A stretch of 64,000 nt of DNA from an uncultured Prevotellaceae bacterium (GTDB lineage Bacteria > Bacteroidota > Bacteroidia > Bacteroidales > Muribaculaceae), in NCBI GenBank assembly GCA_947165485.1, contig CAMVAP010000004.1, forward strand, positions 1-64,000. Reading direction: 5' to 3'. The notes beneath the pieces are model-generated. The model ran no database searches. It had not been told where the DNA came from and worked only from the letters and a program-made list of their open reading frames with translations. Below are positions 1-10,000 of the stretch, in pieces (position 1 is the first letter of the stretch; every line of letters starts with the position of its first letter). The position numbers and the translations under genes are program-made.

Positions 1-2110
1 GTGAATGTGTAAAATCGGCCAAATTTGCCGTTGTAACCGCTTGATTTTCAGTACCCATTTTTGGCAATGTGTATTTTGACGTTTTGTTGTAGTATTTTGC
101 CCCATTTACAGGTGCCAAAAAATTACCGCACATCGTGCCCGTCACGGACGGATGCACGGCTTCATTAACTCCATGTGTCTTCATGGCCAGAACCCATTTG
201 GGGATCTGTAAATCATTCAAAATAATCTTGGATAGAAATGCTAACTCAAATTGGAAATAAATAACCATGACAAACCCCGCTATATAAATATAGCCGGCTT
301 ATTGTATGGTGTTGAGTTAAAACCTTTGAGTTAGCAGGGCGGTGTGTGTTATGATGAAGCCGCCCAAAAGACAGTGCAAAATTACTTTTTTTTTGAAACA
401 TGCAAGTTTGAACCGACAAGGAGTTATCAACATTTTTCCCAAGCGTCATGCGCCACTGCGTTCGGCCTCCCTCCGCGCGGATGAATGGGCAGCACAAGCC
501 GCAACGTCAGCCTGCGGCTGCCGGTTGCGCCTTGTCAAGTTCCCTCCCCATGACCTCAAACACCAGGGATGTCATTCGCTTCGCTCATCGATGGCGCTGC
601 CGCCGTGCCGCCATGCCCGGATCATTCCGTTACCGAGAGTGCCTCCGTCGGCTGTCTATCCGCATCGACACCCCGCACGCACGGCTCGTTTCGTCGCTCA
701 CGCATCAGGTCTCGCTGCGCTCGATTTGATGCACGCTCCTCAATCAAGCCCAGCGTTCTCGCTGCGCTCGGGGGTATCGATGCTGACAGCCCCCAGGCAC
801 ACTCGTCCACTGCGTCCATCCTGCAACGGCGTCACAGGCTTCACGGGGACGAGCCCGTGCCCTGGGCAAACCTCACTGCGCTCGGTCGCCCAGGGCGAAG
901 CCTGCGGCAGGGCCATCGATCCCGTGGTAAGGCCTTCGGCCATCGGTCATCAGGTCGGTCACCGCCCATTCCCCGCCACTCTGGTCGGCACGCCTCCGGC
1001 TCTCACTGCGTGGTGCAATTGCACCAATGGTGAAGTTCACCTTCGGATTGCACCATTGGTGATAGCATGAAAAAAGCACTCCGTTTCGCAACGAAGTGCC
1101 TTCATGTAAAAAATATAGTATGAATAAAGTAATTTTGACAAAGTTGTTTTGATGCCACAAAATTAGCCAAAATCCATGATATACAAAACATTTCCTTCGG
1201 AAAAAATGCCCACCCCAGCCCCCGATGGCGATGGGCACTTCCGCTACGGCTGCGCCAGCTTGAATGACTGACCGGTCGGCTGGATAGTGCCTGGCCAGGC
1301 TCACTATCCGCGCCAAAACCCCACGCAGCCGGCTGCTTCGGTCATTTCCATTACGCCCTGTGCTTCGCTCCGTCATCGACAGTGCTTCAGGCGGTCTGCT
1401 GACGGCGTATGCGGTGGCGCATCCAGCTCGCTACACTGGTATCGGGTTCGTCCTTCGTCCTCAACCCGATCCTGACGTTCCGCAAGCACGATGCTCAATC
1501 AGAGATTGCACCGCAACGCCTGCATCCCGCCTGGCACTCACGCTGACTCCGCTCATCTGGTGCTGCATTCCATTCCCTGCGCACCCCGCTGCTCTCGCCT
1601 GCGGCTCGGAGGTTCGTCGCTGTGAGCCTTGGGCACACTCCAGCCTCTGTCGCCATTCTGCGCTCCCTTGACTTCGCTTCACCGCCCATCGCCATCGCCT
1701 AAACACAAAATTCCCGCAAAATCGAGATTTTGCCGCAATTTTGTTGAATAATCTTCTACACGAGTGTAGAACATAAAAGCAGTAGGCCAAAGTGTGCCGA
1801 CGAAACCGAAAGTGCCTTTCGGTTCATCGGTCACACATTGGCGATTTTACCGCCCATCGGCGGGCATCGCCCTGCATATTCCGCAAAATCAAAAAGCGGT
1901 TTTCGTTTTGCGCTCTGTAGGGCGGTCGGGGGGTCCTCTCGGACAGGGGCGGGGCTCTGCCCCGTAACCCCGCAAATGGCTGATTTTCAGCCATTATTCA
2001 GTTTCAAAATAGGAATTTTTCAACAATTTTACAAAACCCATCCGAAATCTTTTCTGATAACCTGCTGATATAGGTATTTTTACGGCCTCCAATTTTTTGC
2101 ACTTTTCTGC
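1..2110. other. ORF-poor, palindrome-rich region upstream of tape-measure gene
   Basis: Only overlapping ORFs of low-complexity composition; many short inverted repeats (1011-1026, 1022-1061, 1282-1309, 1754-1771, 1805-1823) and recurrent CGCTGCGCTCG-like words. Confidence 0.5.
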
Positions 2111-2266
2111 TGCATAATGCACCACGAGACAGTATGTCTAATTTTATTGACACATGGCCGAAAATCGCCGTGCAAATCCGCCGCCGACAGCCGACCGATT
2201 TGCACCGTGAAATGTCTTTTACTATCCCAGGCGACAGAGGTAATTTTGAACCAAAAATACGATACT

Positions 2267-5200
2267 ATGAGCGACATCAACACCACAGCAACGGTCAACC
2301 TATCAGTCAACGGCGTGCAGGCCCAGCAGGTCCTGCAACAGCTCAAGCAGCGGGCGATGGAACTGGAGAACGCCATCGCCAAGGCCGCCGCCAGCGGCAA
2401 CAAGATCGAACTCCGCAAGCTGAGAAGGGAACTGGCCGACACCAAGCGGCAGATCCGTGAAATCGAGTCCTCGACCCAGCAGGTCGAGGCCGTGATGCGC
2501 CGCCTGGACAAGGCGACACCCAAGGAACTGAACAAGACCCTGCAGACCCTCAACCGACAGCTGGACTACATGGAGCGCGGCAGCGCGGCCTGGAACTCGC
2601 ACGTGGCCAAGATCCAGGCCGTGAAGGCCGAACTCTCCAAGGTCAACGCCGAGCTCAGGACCCAGGAGAGTTTCTGGCAGCGCTTCAACCGCACCGTCAA
2701 CGACTGGCAGACGACCCTGATGGGCGCGGCAGCAGCCATGACGGGACTGGTGATGGCGGGCAAGGCCGCCGTGCAGGTCTATGCCGAGATAGACGCCGAG
2801 ATGGCCAGTGTCCGCAAGTTCACGGGAATGACCGCCGAGGAGGTGGAACACCTCAACGAGCAGTTCAAGAAGATCGACACCAGGACAAGCCGTGAGGATC
2901 TCAACAAGCTCGCCCAAGAGGCGGGCCGACTGGGCCTCTCGTCCGAGAAGGACGTGCTGGGCTTCGTCAAGGCCGCCAACCAGATCAACGTCGCCCTCGA
3001 TGACCTGGGCGAGGGCGCAACGCTGACCCTCTCCAAGCTCACGGACATCTTCGGCGACAAGCAGCGCCTGGGCGTGGAGCAGTCGCTGCTCGCCGTGGGC
3101 TCCGTCATCAACGAGCTGTCGCAGAACTGCACCGCCGCCGCGCCCTACCTGGCCAACTTCGCCAAGCGCATGGCCGGTGTGGGCGCACAGGCCCGCATGA
3201 CCATCCCCGAGATCATGGGCTTCGCCGCCGTGCTCGACAGCCAGGGCCAGGCCGCTGAGATGTCGGCAACGGCAGTCTCGAAGCTGATCATGGACATGTT
3301 CAAGCAGCAGGACAAGGTGATCAAGGCCACGGGCATCAACGCCAAGAAGTTCAAGGAGGCCCTGACACGCTCCACCAACGAGGGCCTGCTCATGCTGCTC
3401 GAACGACTGAAGGAACTGGGCAACATCGACGTGCTGGCACCCGTGTTCAAGGACATGGGCGAGAACGGTGCCCGTGCCGCGCAGGTGATTTCTGCCCTGG
3501 CGGGCAACCTGGACACGCTGAAGTGGCAGCAGAAGGAGGCCGCCAAGGCCTTCGAGGAGGCCACCTCGGTCACCAAGGAGTACGAGGTGCAGAACACCAC
3601 CGTACAGGCCCAGCTGGACAAGGCCCGCAAGGGCTTCACCGAGATGGCGGCGACGCTCGGCCAGAAGCTCATGCCCGTGATGCGCTACTTCATCAGCAGC
3701 ACATCGGCCATGATGCGGGGCATGTCCATCGCCGTGGATTTCGTCATCAAGTACAAGGGGGCCCTGATCACGCTCGCCGCCACATGGGCTGCCTACACGG
3801 TGGCCGCCAACGCCAGCAACATCGCCCTGAAGATACACTACGGATGGCTCGTGCTGGTGGAGAAGGCCCAGGCCATCGGCAAGGTCGCCACGCTGGCCTG
3901 CTCAGCGGCCTATAACCGTCTGACGGGCAACATCACACGTGCCGACGCCGCCCAGAAGATGCTCAACACGACGATGAAGATGAACCCCTGGGGCCTGGCG
4001 GCAGCGGCCATCGCCGCCGTCATCGTCGGCCTGGTGGCCTTCGCCAAGCGGACGAAGGAAGCCACGAAGGCCGAGAAGGAGATGGCCGACATGGACCGCG
4101 AACTGGCCAAGGCCCGGGAAGACCACATGCAGAAGCTCGATGCCGAGAAAGGCAAAATCGAGCGCCTGGTGGCCATCGCCAAGGACGAGACCGTCTCCAA
4201 GCAGAAGCGCAAGGAGGCCATCGATGCCCTCAACGCGCAGATCCCGAACTACTGCGCCAGCCTGGACGCTGAGACGGGCAAGTACCGGGAGAACAAGCAG
4301 GCACTCGACGACTACCTGCTCTCCCTGGAGAAGAAGATACGCCTTGAGGCCAACCGTGAGGAATACGAGCGCCTGATCCGTGAGGACGAGAAACTCAAGC
4401 GTGAGATCCACGACCAGGAGCAGGCCGAGAAGGAGTCCTTCGACCGCAAGACCAAGGGCTCCCGCCAGCAGCGCGAGGCCCTGGCCCACGCCTACGGCTA
4501 CTCGACGAACCCGCAGGGCGAGCTGACCCAGCTGCCCGGCATCGCCTACGACAAGAAGGCCAAGCGCAAACTGATCAAGCAGCGCATCGACAAACTCATG
4601 GAATACTCCAAGGAAGAGGATCTCGTCATCATCGACGAAGCCGAGACCGAAGGCCCCGGCTCTGGAGTACCGACACCCACCACGACCACCGATAAAAAGA
4701 CCGGCACGGGCAAGACCAAGACCGAGGACAAGTTCAAGGCCGAAAAGGAGTGGAAGGAACAACAGGAAGCCATCAACCGCATCGCCTACGCCACAGGCGA
4801 GAAGAACTACGAGGCCTACACCACACGGATGCTGGAGATCGCCACCGAATACGAGGCCAAGAGATTAAAGCACACCGACCTCACGACAACGGAGCGCCTG
4901 ACCATCGAGGCACAGCATCTGGAGGCGCAGCGCAAGCAGACCGAGCAGGCCAACAAGTTCACCATCGAGGAAGAGCAGGAGTCCTACCGGGACATCAAGG
5001 CCCTGATGCAGCAACGCTACATCGACGGAAAGATCACCATGGAGCAGTACAACGCCAACATGGAACTCATCGACATGCAGCATCTGCAGACGATAGAGAA
5101 GATCTACGAGAAGCAGGCGCAGGCCCCGATCAAGGCATGGGAGGAGGCGAAACGCCAGGCCGAAGAAAAGGGTGAAACCTTCGATATGCCCAAGCCCGCA

Positions 5201-6415
5201 GTCGACGAAAAGGCATGGCAGGACTACCTCAAGGCCCACGACACCTACCTGACCGCCCTGGTCAAGGACCAGCAGAAGCGGCAGAAGGAGTACGAGGCAC
5301 AGCAGAAGAAGCACCAGGCCGAGTTGCAGAAACTCAAGGACGAGTACTTCGGCAACAATGCAGCCGAAAACCTCGCCTTGTACAACGAGGCGTCGGCCAA
5401 CCTCGATGCCGTCTATCAGGCGGAACTGAAAGCCGTAGGCGACAACGCCAAGGAGAAACTCCGCATCGAGGAGGCCTACGAGAAGGCGAAACTCGCCCTG
5501 AAGAGGAAGTACAACCAGCTCGGGGCGGACGATGACCGCAACGCCCTGCAGAAGATGAACGACGACCTGGCCGACTGGCTCAACGGCGACGGCGGCCAGG
5601 CCCTGACCAAGAGCGTCGATGCGCTCACGCAGGGCATGGCCTCCATCTTCTCGCAGATCTCAAGCCTCGTACAATCCGAGATGGAACTGGAGACAGCCGC
5701 CATCGAGAAACGCTACGAGCGCGAGATCTCGATGGCCGAGGGCAACAAGTTCAAGACGAAACGCCTTGAACAGCAGAAGCAGAAGGAGGTGGCCCAGGTC
5801 AAGAACGAGGCGAATAGGAAACTGTTCGCCATGCAGGTCATCCAGGCCGTGGCCCAGACGGCGACCGCCGCCCTGAACGCCTACTCCAGTGCTGCCGCCA
5901 TCCCTGTCGTGGGCTACATCATCGCCCCTATAGCCGCTGCCATGGCAGTGGCCGCAGGTGCCATGCAGGTGGCCGCGATAAAAAAGCAGCAGCAGGCGAG
6001 CCAGGCCCAGGGCTACGGCGAGGGCGGCTTCACCCGCAAGGGCCGTGCCGACGAGGTGGCTGGCGTGGTCCATGCCGGGGAATGGGTGGCGAGTCAGAAA
6101 CTGGTCGCTTCACCCGTTGCCCGTCCTCTGATCGAGGCCCTGGACTACGCGCAGCGCACCAACACGATCGGCTCTCTGAAGGGAGCCGACGTGTCCAGGT
6201 CAATCACCGCGCCGATGGCTTTGGCACAGAGCCAGCCGCAGGTGATAGTCCAGGAGAGCAAAGACTTGAGAGAGACTATCGCCCGTCTCAACGAGCGATT
6301 GGACGAGCCCTTCGTCACCGTCAACACCGTGACCGGCGACAAGGGCATAAAGCAGGCGCAGGACGAGTACCAGCGCCTCATGAATAATAAATCACCGAAA
6401 AATAAAAGAAAATAG
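2267..6415 (+). CDS. Phage tail tape measure protein (TP901 family)
   Basis: ~1380 aa from internal ATG (MSDINTTATVNLSVNG...); coiled-coil N-terminus, TP901-like core (EMASVRKFTGMTAEEVEHLNEQFKKID...LSKLTDIFG), hydrophobic segments; the ORF-track start at 2117 looks over-extended. Confidence 0.9.
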   Translation: MSDINTTATVNLSVNGVQAQQVLQQLKQRAMELENAIAKAAASGNKIELRKLRRELADTKRQIREIESSTQQVEAVMRRLDKATPKELNKTLQTLNRQLDYMERGSAAWNSHVAKIQAVKAELSKVNAELRTQESFWQRFNRTVNDWQTTLMGAAAAMTGLVMAGKAAVQVYAEIDAEMASVRKFTGMTAEEVEHLNEQFKKIDTRTSREDLNKLAQEAGRLGLSSEKDVLGFVKAANQINVALDDLGEGATLTLSKLTDIFGDKQRLGVEQSLLAVGSVINELSQNCTAAAPYLANFAKRMAGVGAQARMTIPEIMGFAAVLDSQGQAAEMSATAVSKLIMDMFKQQDKVIKATGINAKKFKEALTRSTNEGLLMLLERLKELGNIDVLAPVFKDMGENGARAAQVISALAGNLDTLKWQQKEAAKAFEEATSVTKEYEVQNTTVQAQLDKARKGFTEMAATLGQKLMPVMRYFISSTSAMMRGMSIAVDFVIKYKGALITLAATWAAYTVAANASNIALKIHYGWLVLVEKAQAIGKVATLACSAAYNRLTGNITRADAAQKMLNTTMKMNPWGLAAAAIAAVIVGLVAFAKRTKEATKAEKEMADMDRELAKAREDHMQKLDAEKGKIERLVAIAKDETVSKQKRKEAIDALNAQIPNYCASLDAETGKYRENKQALDDYLLSLEKKIRLEANREEYERLIREDEKLKREIHDQEQAEKESFDRKTKGSRQQREALAHAYGYSTNPQGELTQLPGIAYDKKAKRKLIKQRIDKLMEYSKEEDLVIIDEAETEGPGSGVPTPTTTTDKKTGTGKTKTEDKFKAEKEWKEQQEAINRIAYATGEKNYEAYTTRMLEIATEYEAKRLKHTDLTTTERLTIEAQHLEAQRKQTEQANKFTIEEEQESYRDIKALMQQRYIDGKITMEQYNANMELIDMQHLQTIEKIYEKQAQAPIKAWEEAKRQAEEKGETFDMPKPAVDEKAWQDYLKAHDTYLTALVKDQQKRQKEYEAQQKKHQAELQKLKDEYFGNNAAENLALYNEASANLDAVYQAELKAVGDNAKEKLRIEEAYEKAKLALKRKYNQLGADDDRNALQKMNDDLADWLNGDGGQALTKSVDALTQGMASIFSQISSLVQSEMELETAAIEKRYEREISMAEGNKFKTKRLEQQKQKEVAQVKNEANRKLFAMQVIQAVAQTATAALNAYSSAAAIPVVGYIIAPIAAAMAVAAGAMQVAAIKKQQQASQAQGYGEGGFTRKGRADEVAGVVHAGEWVASQKLVASPVARPLIEALDYAQRTNTIGSLKGADVSRSITAPMALAQSQPQVIVQESKDLRETIARLNERLDEPFVTVNTVTGDKGIKQAQDEYQRLMNNKSPKNKRK

Positions 6416-6426
6416 AAAAAAATAAC

Positions 6427-6434
6427 TATCTTTG
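6427..6434 (+). promoter_or_regulatory. Bacteroidetes-type -7 element TATCTTTG upstream of cargo gene
   Basis: TAnnTTTG match 46 bp before the ATG at 6480; -33 element not clear. Confidence 0.45.
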
Positions 6435-6479
6435 CTGCAATTAATCTAATAGTTAGTTTTGTTCAATTGAATCAAGACA

Positions 6480-7961
6480 ATGAAGAAAATTACAATTTGT
6501 TTATGTATAGTATTCTGTTTCATATTGCTGTTTTCCTTTAAGGCTAACGCTCAACATGTGAGAGGTGATGTCAACCTAGACGGTCAGGTGAATATTTCTG
6601 ACGTAACAACTCTGATTGATTATCTATTGAGAGGAAAATGGGGAGATGAACCAGTGACTCCTGGAGGAACAGAATATGTTAATCTTGGTTTGCCAAGTGG
6701 CACGCTATGGGCGACAGTGAATATTGGAGCAAGCAGTCCCGAAGAGTATGGCTCTTACTTCGCCTGGGGTGAAACCTCTGCCAAAGATACCTATGATTTG
6801 AACAACTATAAATGGAGCAATAGCAGGAACAAGATGACAAAATACTGTACGTCCAGCAGCTACGGCACGGTTGATGACTTGACGGAACTTGATCCAGAAG
6901 ACGATGCCGCTTATGTGAACTGGGGGGGAGAGTGGCACATGCCAACCTTGGAACAGATGGAAGAACTAGTTGAAGAGTGCTATTGGGAAAGAACTACTTT
7001 AAATGGTGTTGAAGGCACTTTGGTGATTGGTTCGAAGGGGGCATCATTATTCTTGCCTGCTGCGGGCTATCAATTTGGCGGCTCCCTTGCTGAAGTGGGT
7101 ACGGGTGGCACCTATTGGTCACGTTCGCTATATACTAGTCGATCTGATTGTGCCCACTATATGTATTTCAATTCAAGTGGTGAGTACTGGGATTACAATG
7201 TTTTCCGCTATATAGGGCTTCCCGTCCGAGCTGTTCATGACTCTTATGAGGAACCGGATGGAGATACCGACAAAGATGGTCACGTAAACATCTCTGATGT
7301 AACGATGTTAATTGATTACTTGTTGAGTGGCAGATGGAGCGATGAGCCAGTAGAGGTAGAATTAGAACCAGAGTATGTTGACTTGGGTCTCCCAAGCGGC
7401 ACATTATGGGCAAAATGGAATATCGGTGCAACGAACTTAAATAGACACGGCTCATTCTTTGCTTGGGGCGAGACCTCTCCATCCGAACGCTATGACTGGT
7501 ACTACTATAAATGGTGCAAAGGTAGCAATAACACACTGACTAAGTACTGTACCAATAGTGAATACGGCTACAATGGCTTTATCGATGGCAAAACAGAATT
7601 GGATCCCGAGGATGATGCAGCTTATGTGAACTGGGGACCATCTTGGCGCATTCCATCATTATCTCAATGGCAAGAGTTGTATGATAGATGTACTTGGGAA
7701 TGGACGGGTAGCAGTCAGAAGGTCACAGGGCCCAACGGTAATACTATATATTTGCCTGCGTCTGGATACTTTCAAGACTTCTGTTTAGGTAATGGAGAAA
7801 TAGGCTGTTATTGGACGAGTTCGCTCTACTACGCATATAACGACGCTTGCTATTTTGCTTATTACTGGAGCTTTGTAAAGGGAGACATTAACCCGAACGG
7901 AAACAGATTTCCCCGCTGTGCTGGGCTAAAAATCCGTGCTGTTCGTGCCTCTCAGAATTAG
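6480..7961 (+). CDS. Secreted protein with two dockerin-like + FISUMP-type (Fibrobacter succinogenes paralogous domain) repeats
   Basis: Signal peptide MKKITICLCIVFCFILLFSFKANAQ; GDVNLDGQVNISDVTTLIDYLL and DKDGHVNISDVTMLIDYLL; two copies of YV(N/D)LGLPSGTLWA...FAWGET...AYVNWG... Confidence 0.8.
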   Translation: MKKITICLCIVFCFILLFSFKANAQHVRGDVNLDGQVNISDVTTLIDYLLRGKWGDEPVTPGGTEYVNLGLPSGTLWATVNIGASSPEEYGSYFAWGETSAKDTYDLNNYKWSNSRNKMTKYCTSSSYGTVDDLTELDPEDDAAYVNWGGEWHMPTLEQMEELVEECYWERTTLNGVEGTLVIGSKGASLFLPAAGYQFGGSLAEVGTGGTYWSRSLYTSRSDCAHYMYFNSSGEYWDYNVFRYIGLPVRAVHDSYEEPDGDTDKDGHVNISDVTMLIDYLLSGRWSDEPVEVELEPEYVDLGLPSGTLWAKWNIGATNLNRHGSFFAWGETSPSERYDWYYYKWCKGSNNTLTKYCTNSEYGYNGFIDGKTELDPEDDAAYVNWGPSWRIPSLSQWQELYDRCTWEWTGSSQKVTGPNGNTIYLPASGYFQDFCLGNGEIGCYWTSSLYYAYNDACYFAYYWSFVKGDINPNGNRFPRCAGLKIRAVRASQN

Positions 7962-7987
7962 AGTTTCAACGTCTTTTCACAGCATAC

Positions 7988-8024
7988 GCGGTTGATTTAC
8001 CTTTGCATTAAGTAAATCAACCGC
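7988..8024 (+). terminator. 13-bp perfect inverted repeat hairpin (terminator or operator)
   Basis: GCGGTTGATTTAC-CTTTGCATTAA-GTAAATCAACCGC followed by TATTTTA; a TACCTTTG -7-like box (7998-8005) overlaps it. Confidence 0.6.
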
Positions 8025-8030
8025 TATTTT

Positions 8031-9992
8031 ATGATACTCACGATAAACGGAAAGCAGGCAGCGCTGAAGAAGGGGTCTTCGATAGAATATGTATCGGAGA
8101 ACCGCATCTTCACCGACGCCGACGACTACTCCATGGAGATTGAACTGCCCCTGGCCGACTGTCACCAGAACCTCGACATCTTCGGCATGATCACCCGAAA
8201 AGACGTCGACACGGGCGACATCTTCTTTGATGCCGTGCTCCAGGACACCAACTTCTTCAAGCGAGGTGCCGTCGTGATCACCGGCATCACGCAGGAATCA
8301 GTCAAGGTGCAGTTCCTCGAGAAACGATCCTACCAGAACTTCTTCCCCCGCTTCGATGAGACCTACATCGACGAGCTCGACCTGGGCAAATGGCCCAACA
8401 CCTATCCCGACAACCTGCCCAATACGGGCGGAGCCCAACCACGGCCAGGTGAGGAATCGTCCTACGCCAGTCCCGCCGAACTGTGGGCACGGACGGACTA
8501 CACCGCCTTGCCCTGGGTGAACAACACCAGCGGCAACCTCCAGAACGCCGCCAGGTGGAACGCCAGTGCCAACAAGTACGAGTGGAAGGTCAACCCCGAC
8601 AACGATGAGGACACGGACTATTGCCGCGGGCTCTCGTTCCAGCCCAATCTTCTTTGGATAACCAGGAAGATCTGCGAGGCCCTGGGCTATGCCCACGACT
8701 TCTCGCTCTGGGAGAGCAGCGACTACCGCCACCTGTGGCTGATGAACACCACGCCATACGCCAACAGCAACCGCACATGGGCGAGTGCTTTGCCGCATTG
8801 GACGGTGAACGAGTTCTTCCAGGAACTGGAGAAACTCCTGCTCTGTGAGTTCGACATTGACCACGCCCGCAGCACGATAGCCTGCACTGCGACCGCGGAC
8901 AACATCGAGGCGGCGGGTGCCATCCACATCTCAAAGGTCGTGGACGCTTTCACCGTGGAGGTCACCACCGACGAGGAGAAGAGCGGCTACAAGGCGATGC
9001 TCAACCAGGGCTACGCCGCCGGCGGCCACCGCCTTGACAACATCTACAGCTGCCCGTGGTACCTTGAGCAGATGACACAGGCCGACGGCACGGTAAGGTG
9101 CCGCAGCTATGCCACCCTCAACGAGCTGCTCAACAGCAACGTCCGCCAGGAGGCCCTGCCCGACAGCGGAGGCTGCTGGGGCCTGCACTACGCCCAAGAC
9201 GTGGACACCTACTTCGTGCTGGAGGTGATGCAAAGGGTAAAATACCGCACGGGCGGGCGCGAGGAGTGGGACAACTGGGGCAACGTGACCCGGCTTGTCC
9301 CCATCAACCGCTTCGGCCCGCTGATCATCGACAAAGACCACCCCGACGACATCGACGAGATGAAGATAGTCCCTGCCTGGATCGATGAGACGGACGGCAC
9401 CATCGGCAACCTGGTGTTCCTCGAGTGCGGCGAGACGGGAGAGGGCGACAGCGCCTATTCCGACCAGACCCACACGGGCCGCCCCCGCTGGTCCGAGAAG
9501 GTGGACCAGGACGTGCCCATCCAGTGGGGAGCCCTGCCCACGGTCAGCGCAGGCAAGCGCGAGAAGAGCGGCGCCGTGTTCGACAAACTGTTTGTCGCCT
9601 ACTGGTGGGGCGACTACAGCCGCTTCGCCCCGAGGCTCCCGCATCCCTGGACCGACACCTTCGACGTGGACTACAGCTATTCGGCCCCCAATCCCAACAG
9701 CAACGCCGGGACGCTGCTGGTGACCTGGAAGCGCACCGACAGCGGCAAGGCCTGCTCGCTGCGCCTGAACAACGCCGCCTACGGCCAGGGCGTGGAGCGC
9801 CGCACCTACTATCCCGTCGACCAGAAGAAGAAATACACCTTCTCCTTCCTTGCCGACAAGATCCCCAACGTCCGCTCCCTGTTCCACATCGACGGCAAAC
9901 AGTACCTATGTGAAAAGATAACCGCGACATTCACCGAGGATGGAATGTCGCAGTTACTTCGCGGTACCTTCTTCAAGGTCGAGAAAGGGTAG
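8031..9992 (+). CDS. Phage tail-associated (distal tail/baseplate-like) protein
   Basis: 653 aa, same GC-rich codon style as the tape-measure gene, directly downstream in the tail module; family assigned by position, not by a known motif. Confidence 0.5.
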   Translation: MILTINGKQAALKKGSSIEYVSENRIFTDADDYSMEIELPLADCHQNLDIFGMITRKDVDTGDIFFDAVLQDTNFFKRGAVVITGITQESVKVQFLEKRSYQNFFPRFDETYIDELDLGKWPNTYPDNLPNTGGAQPRPGEESSYASPAELWARTDYTALPWVNNTSGNLQNAARWNASANKYEWKVNPDNDEDTDYCRGLSFQPNLLWITRKICEALGYAHDFSLWESSDYRHLWLMNTTPYANSNRTWASALPHWTVNEFFQELEKLLLCEFDIDHARSTIACTATADNIEAAGAIHISKVVDAFTVEVTTDEEKSGYKAMLNQGYAAGGHRLDNIYSCPWYLEQMTQADGTVRCRSYATLNELLNSNVRQEALPDSGGCWGLHYAQDVDTYFVLEVMQRVKYRTGGREEWDNWGNVTRLVPINRFGPLIIDKDHPDDIDEMKIVPAWIDETDGTIGNLVFLECGETGEGDSAYSDQTHTGRPRWSEKVDQDVPIQWGALPTVSAGKREKSGAVFDKLFVAYWWGDYSRFAPRLPHPWTDTFDVDYSYSAPNPNSNAGTLLVTWKRTDSGKACSLRLNNAAYGQGVERRTYYPVDQKKKYTFSFLADKIPNVRSLFHIDGKQYLCEKITATFTEDGMSQLLRGTFFKVEKG

Positions 9993-10000
9993 AGGAAAAA

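Noticed and set aside
700-900. CGCTGCGCTCGGTCG-like words resembling cloning-vector ori sequence
   Set aside because: Only short matches to the familiar ColE1/pUC motif; flanks do not continue as vector, so contamination is not supported.
342-1376. Several overlapping 60-240 aa ORFs in the first 1.4 kb
   Set aside because: Mutually overlapping, Arg/Ser/Pro-rich low-complexity translations with no recognisable family; more consistent with non-coding palindromic DNA.
2303-3838. 511-aa minus-strand ORF opposite the tape-measure gene
   Set aside because: Antisense artefact of high-GC codon usage; biased His/Leu/Gly composition and no domain logic; the + strand tape measure is clearly real.
8931-9887. 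318-aa minus-strand ORF opposite the tail-associated gene
   Set aside because: Val/Ala/Gly-rich antisense shadow of a GC-rich coding sequence.
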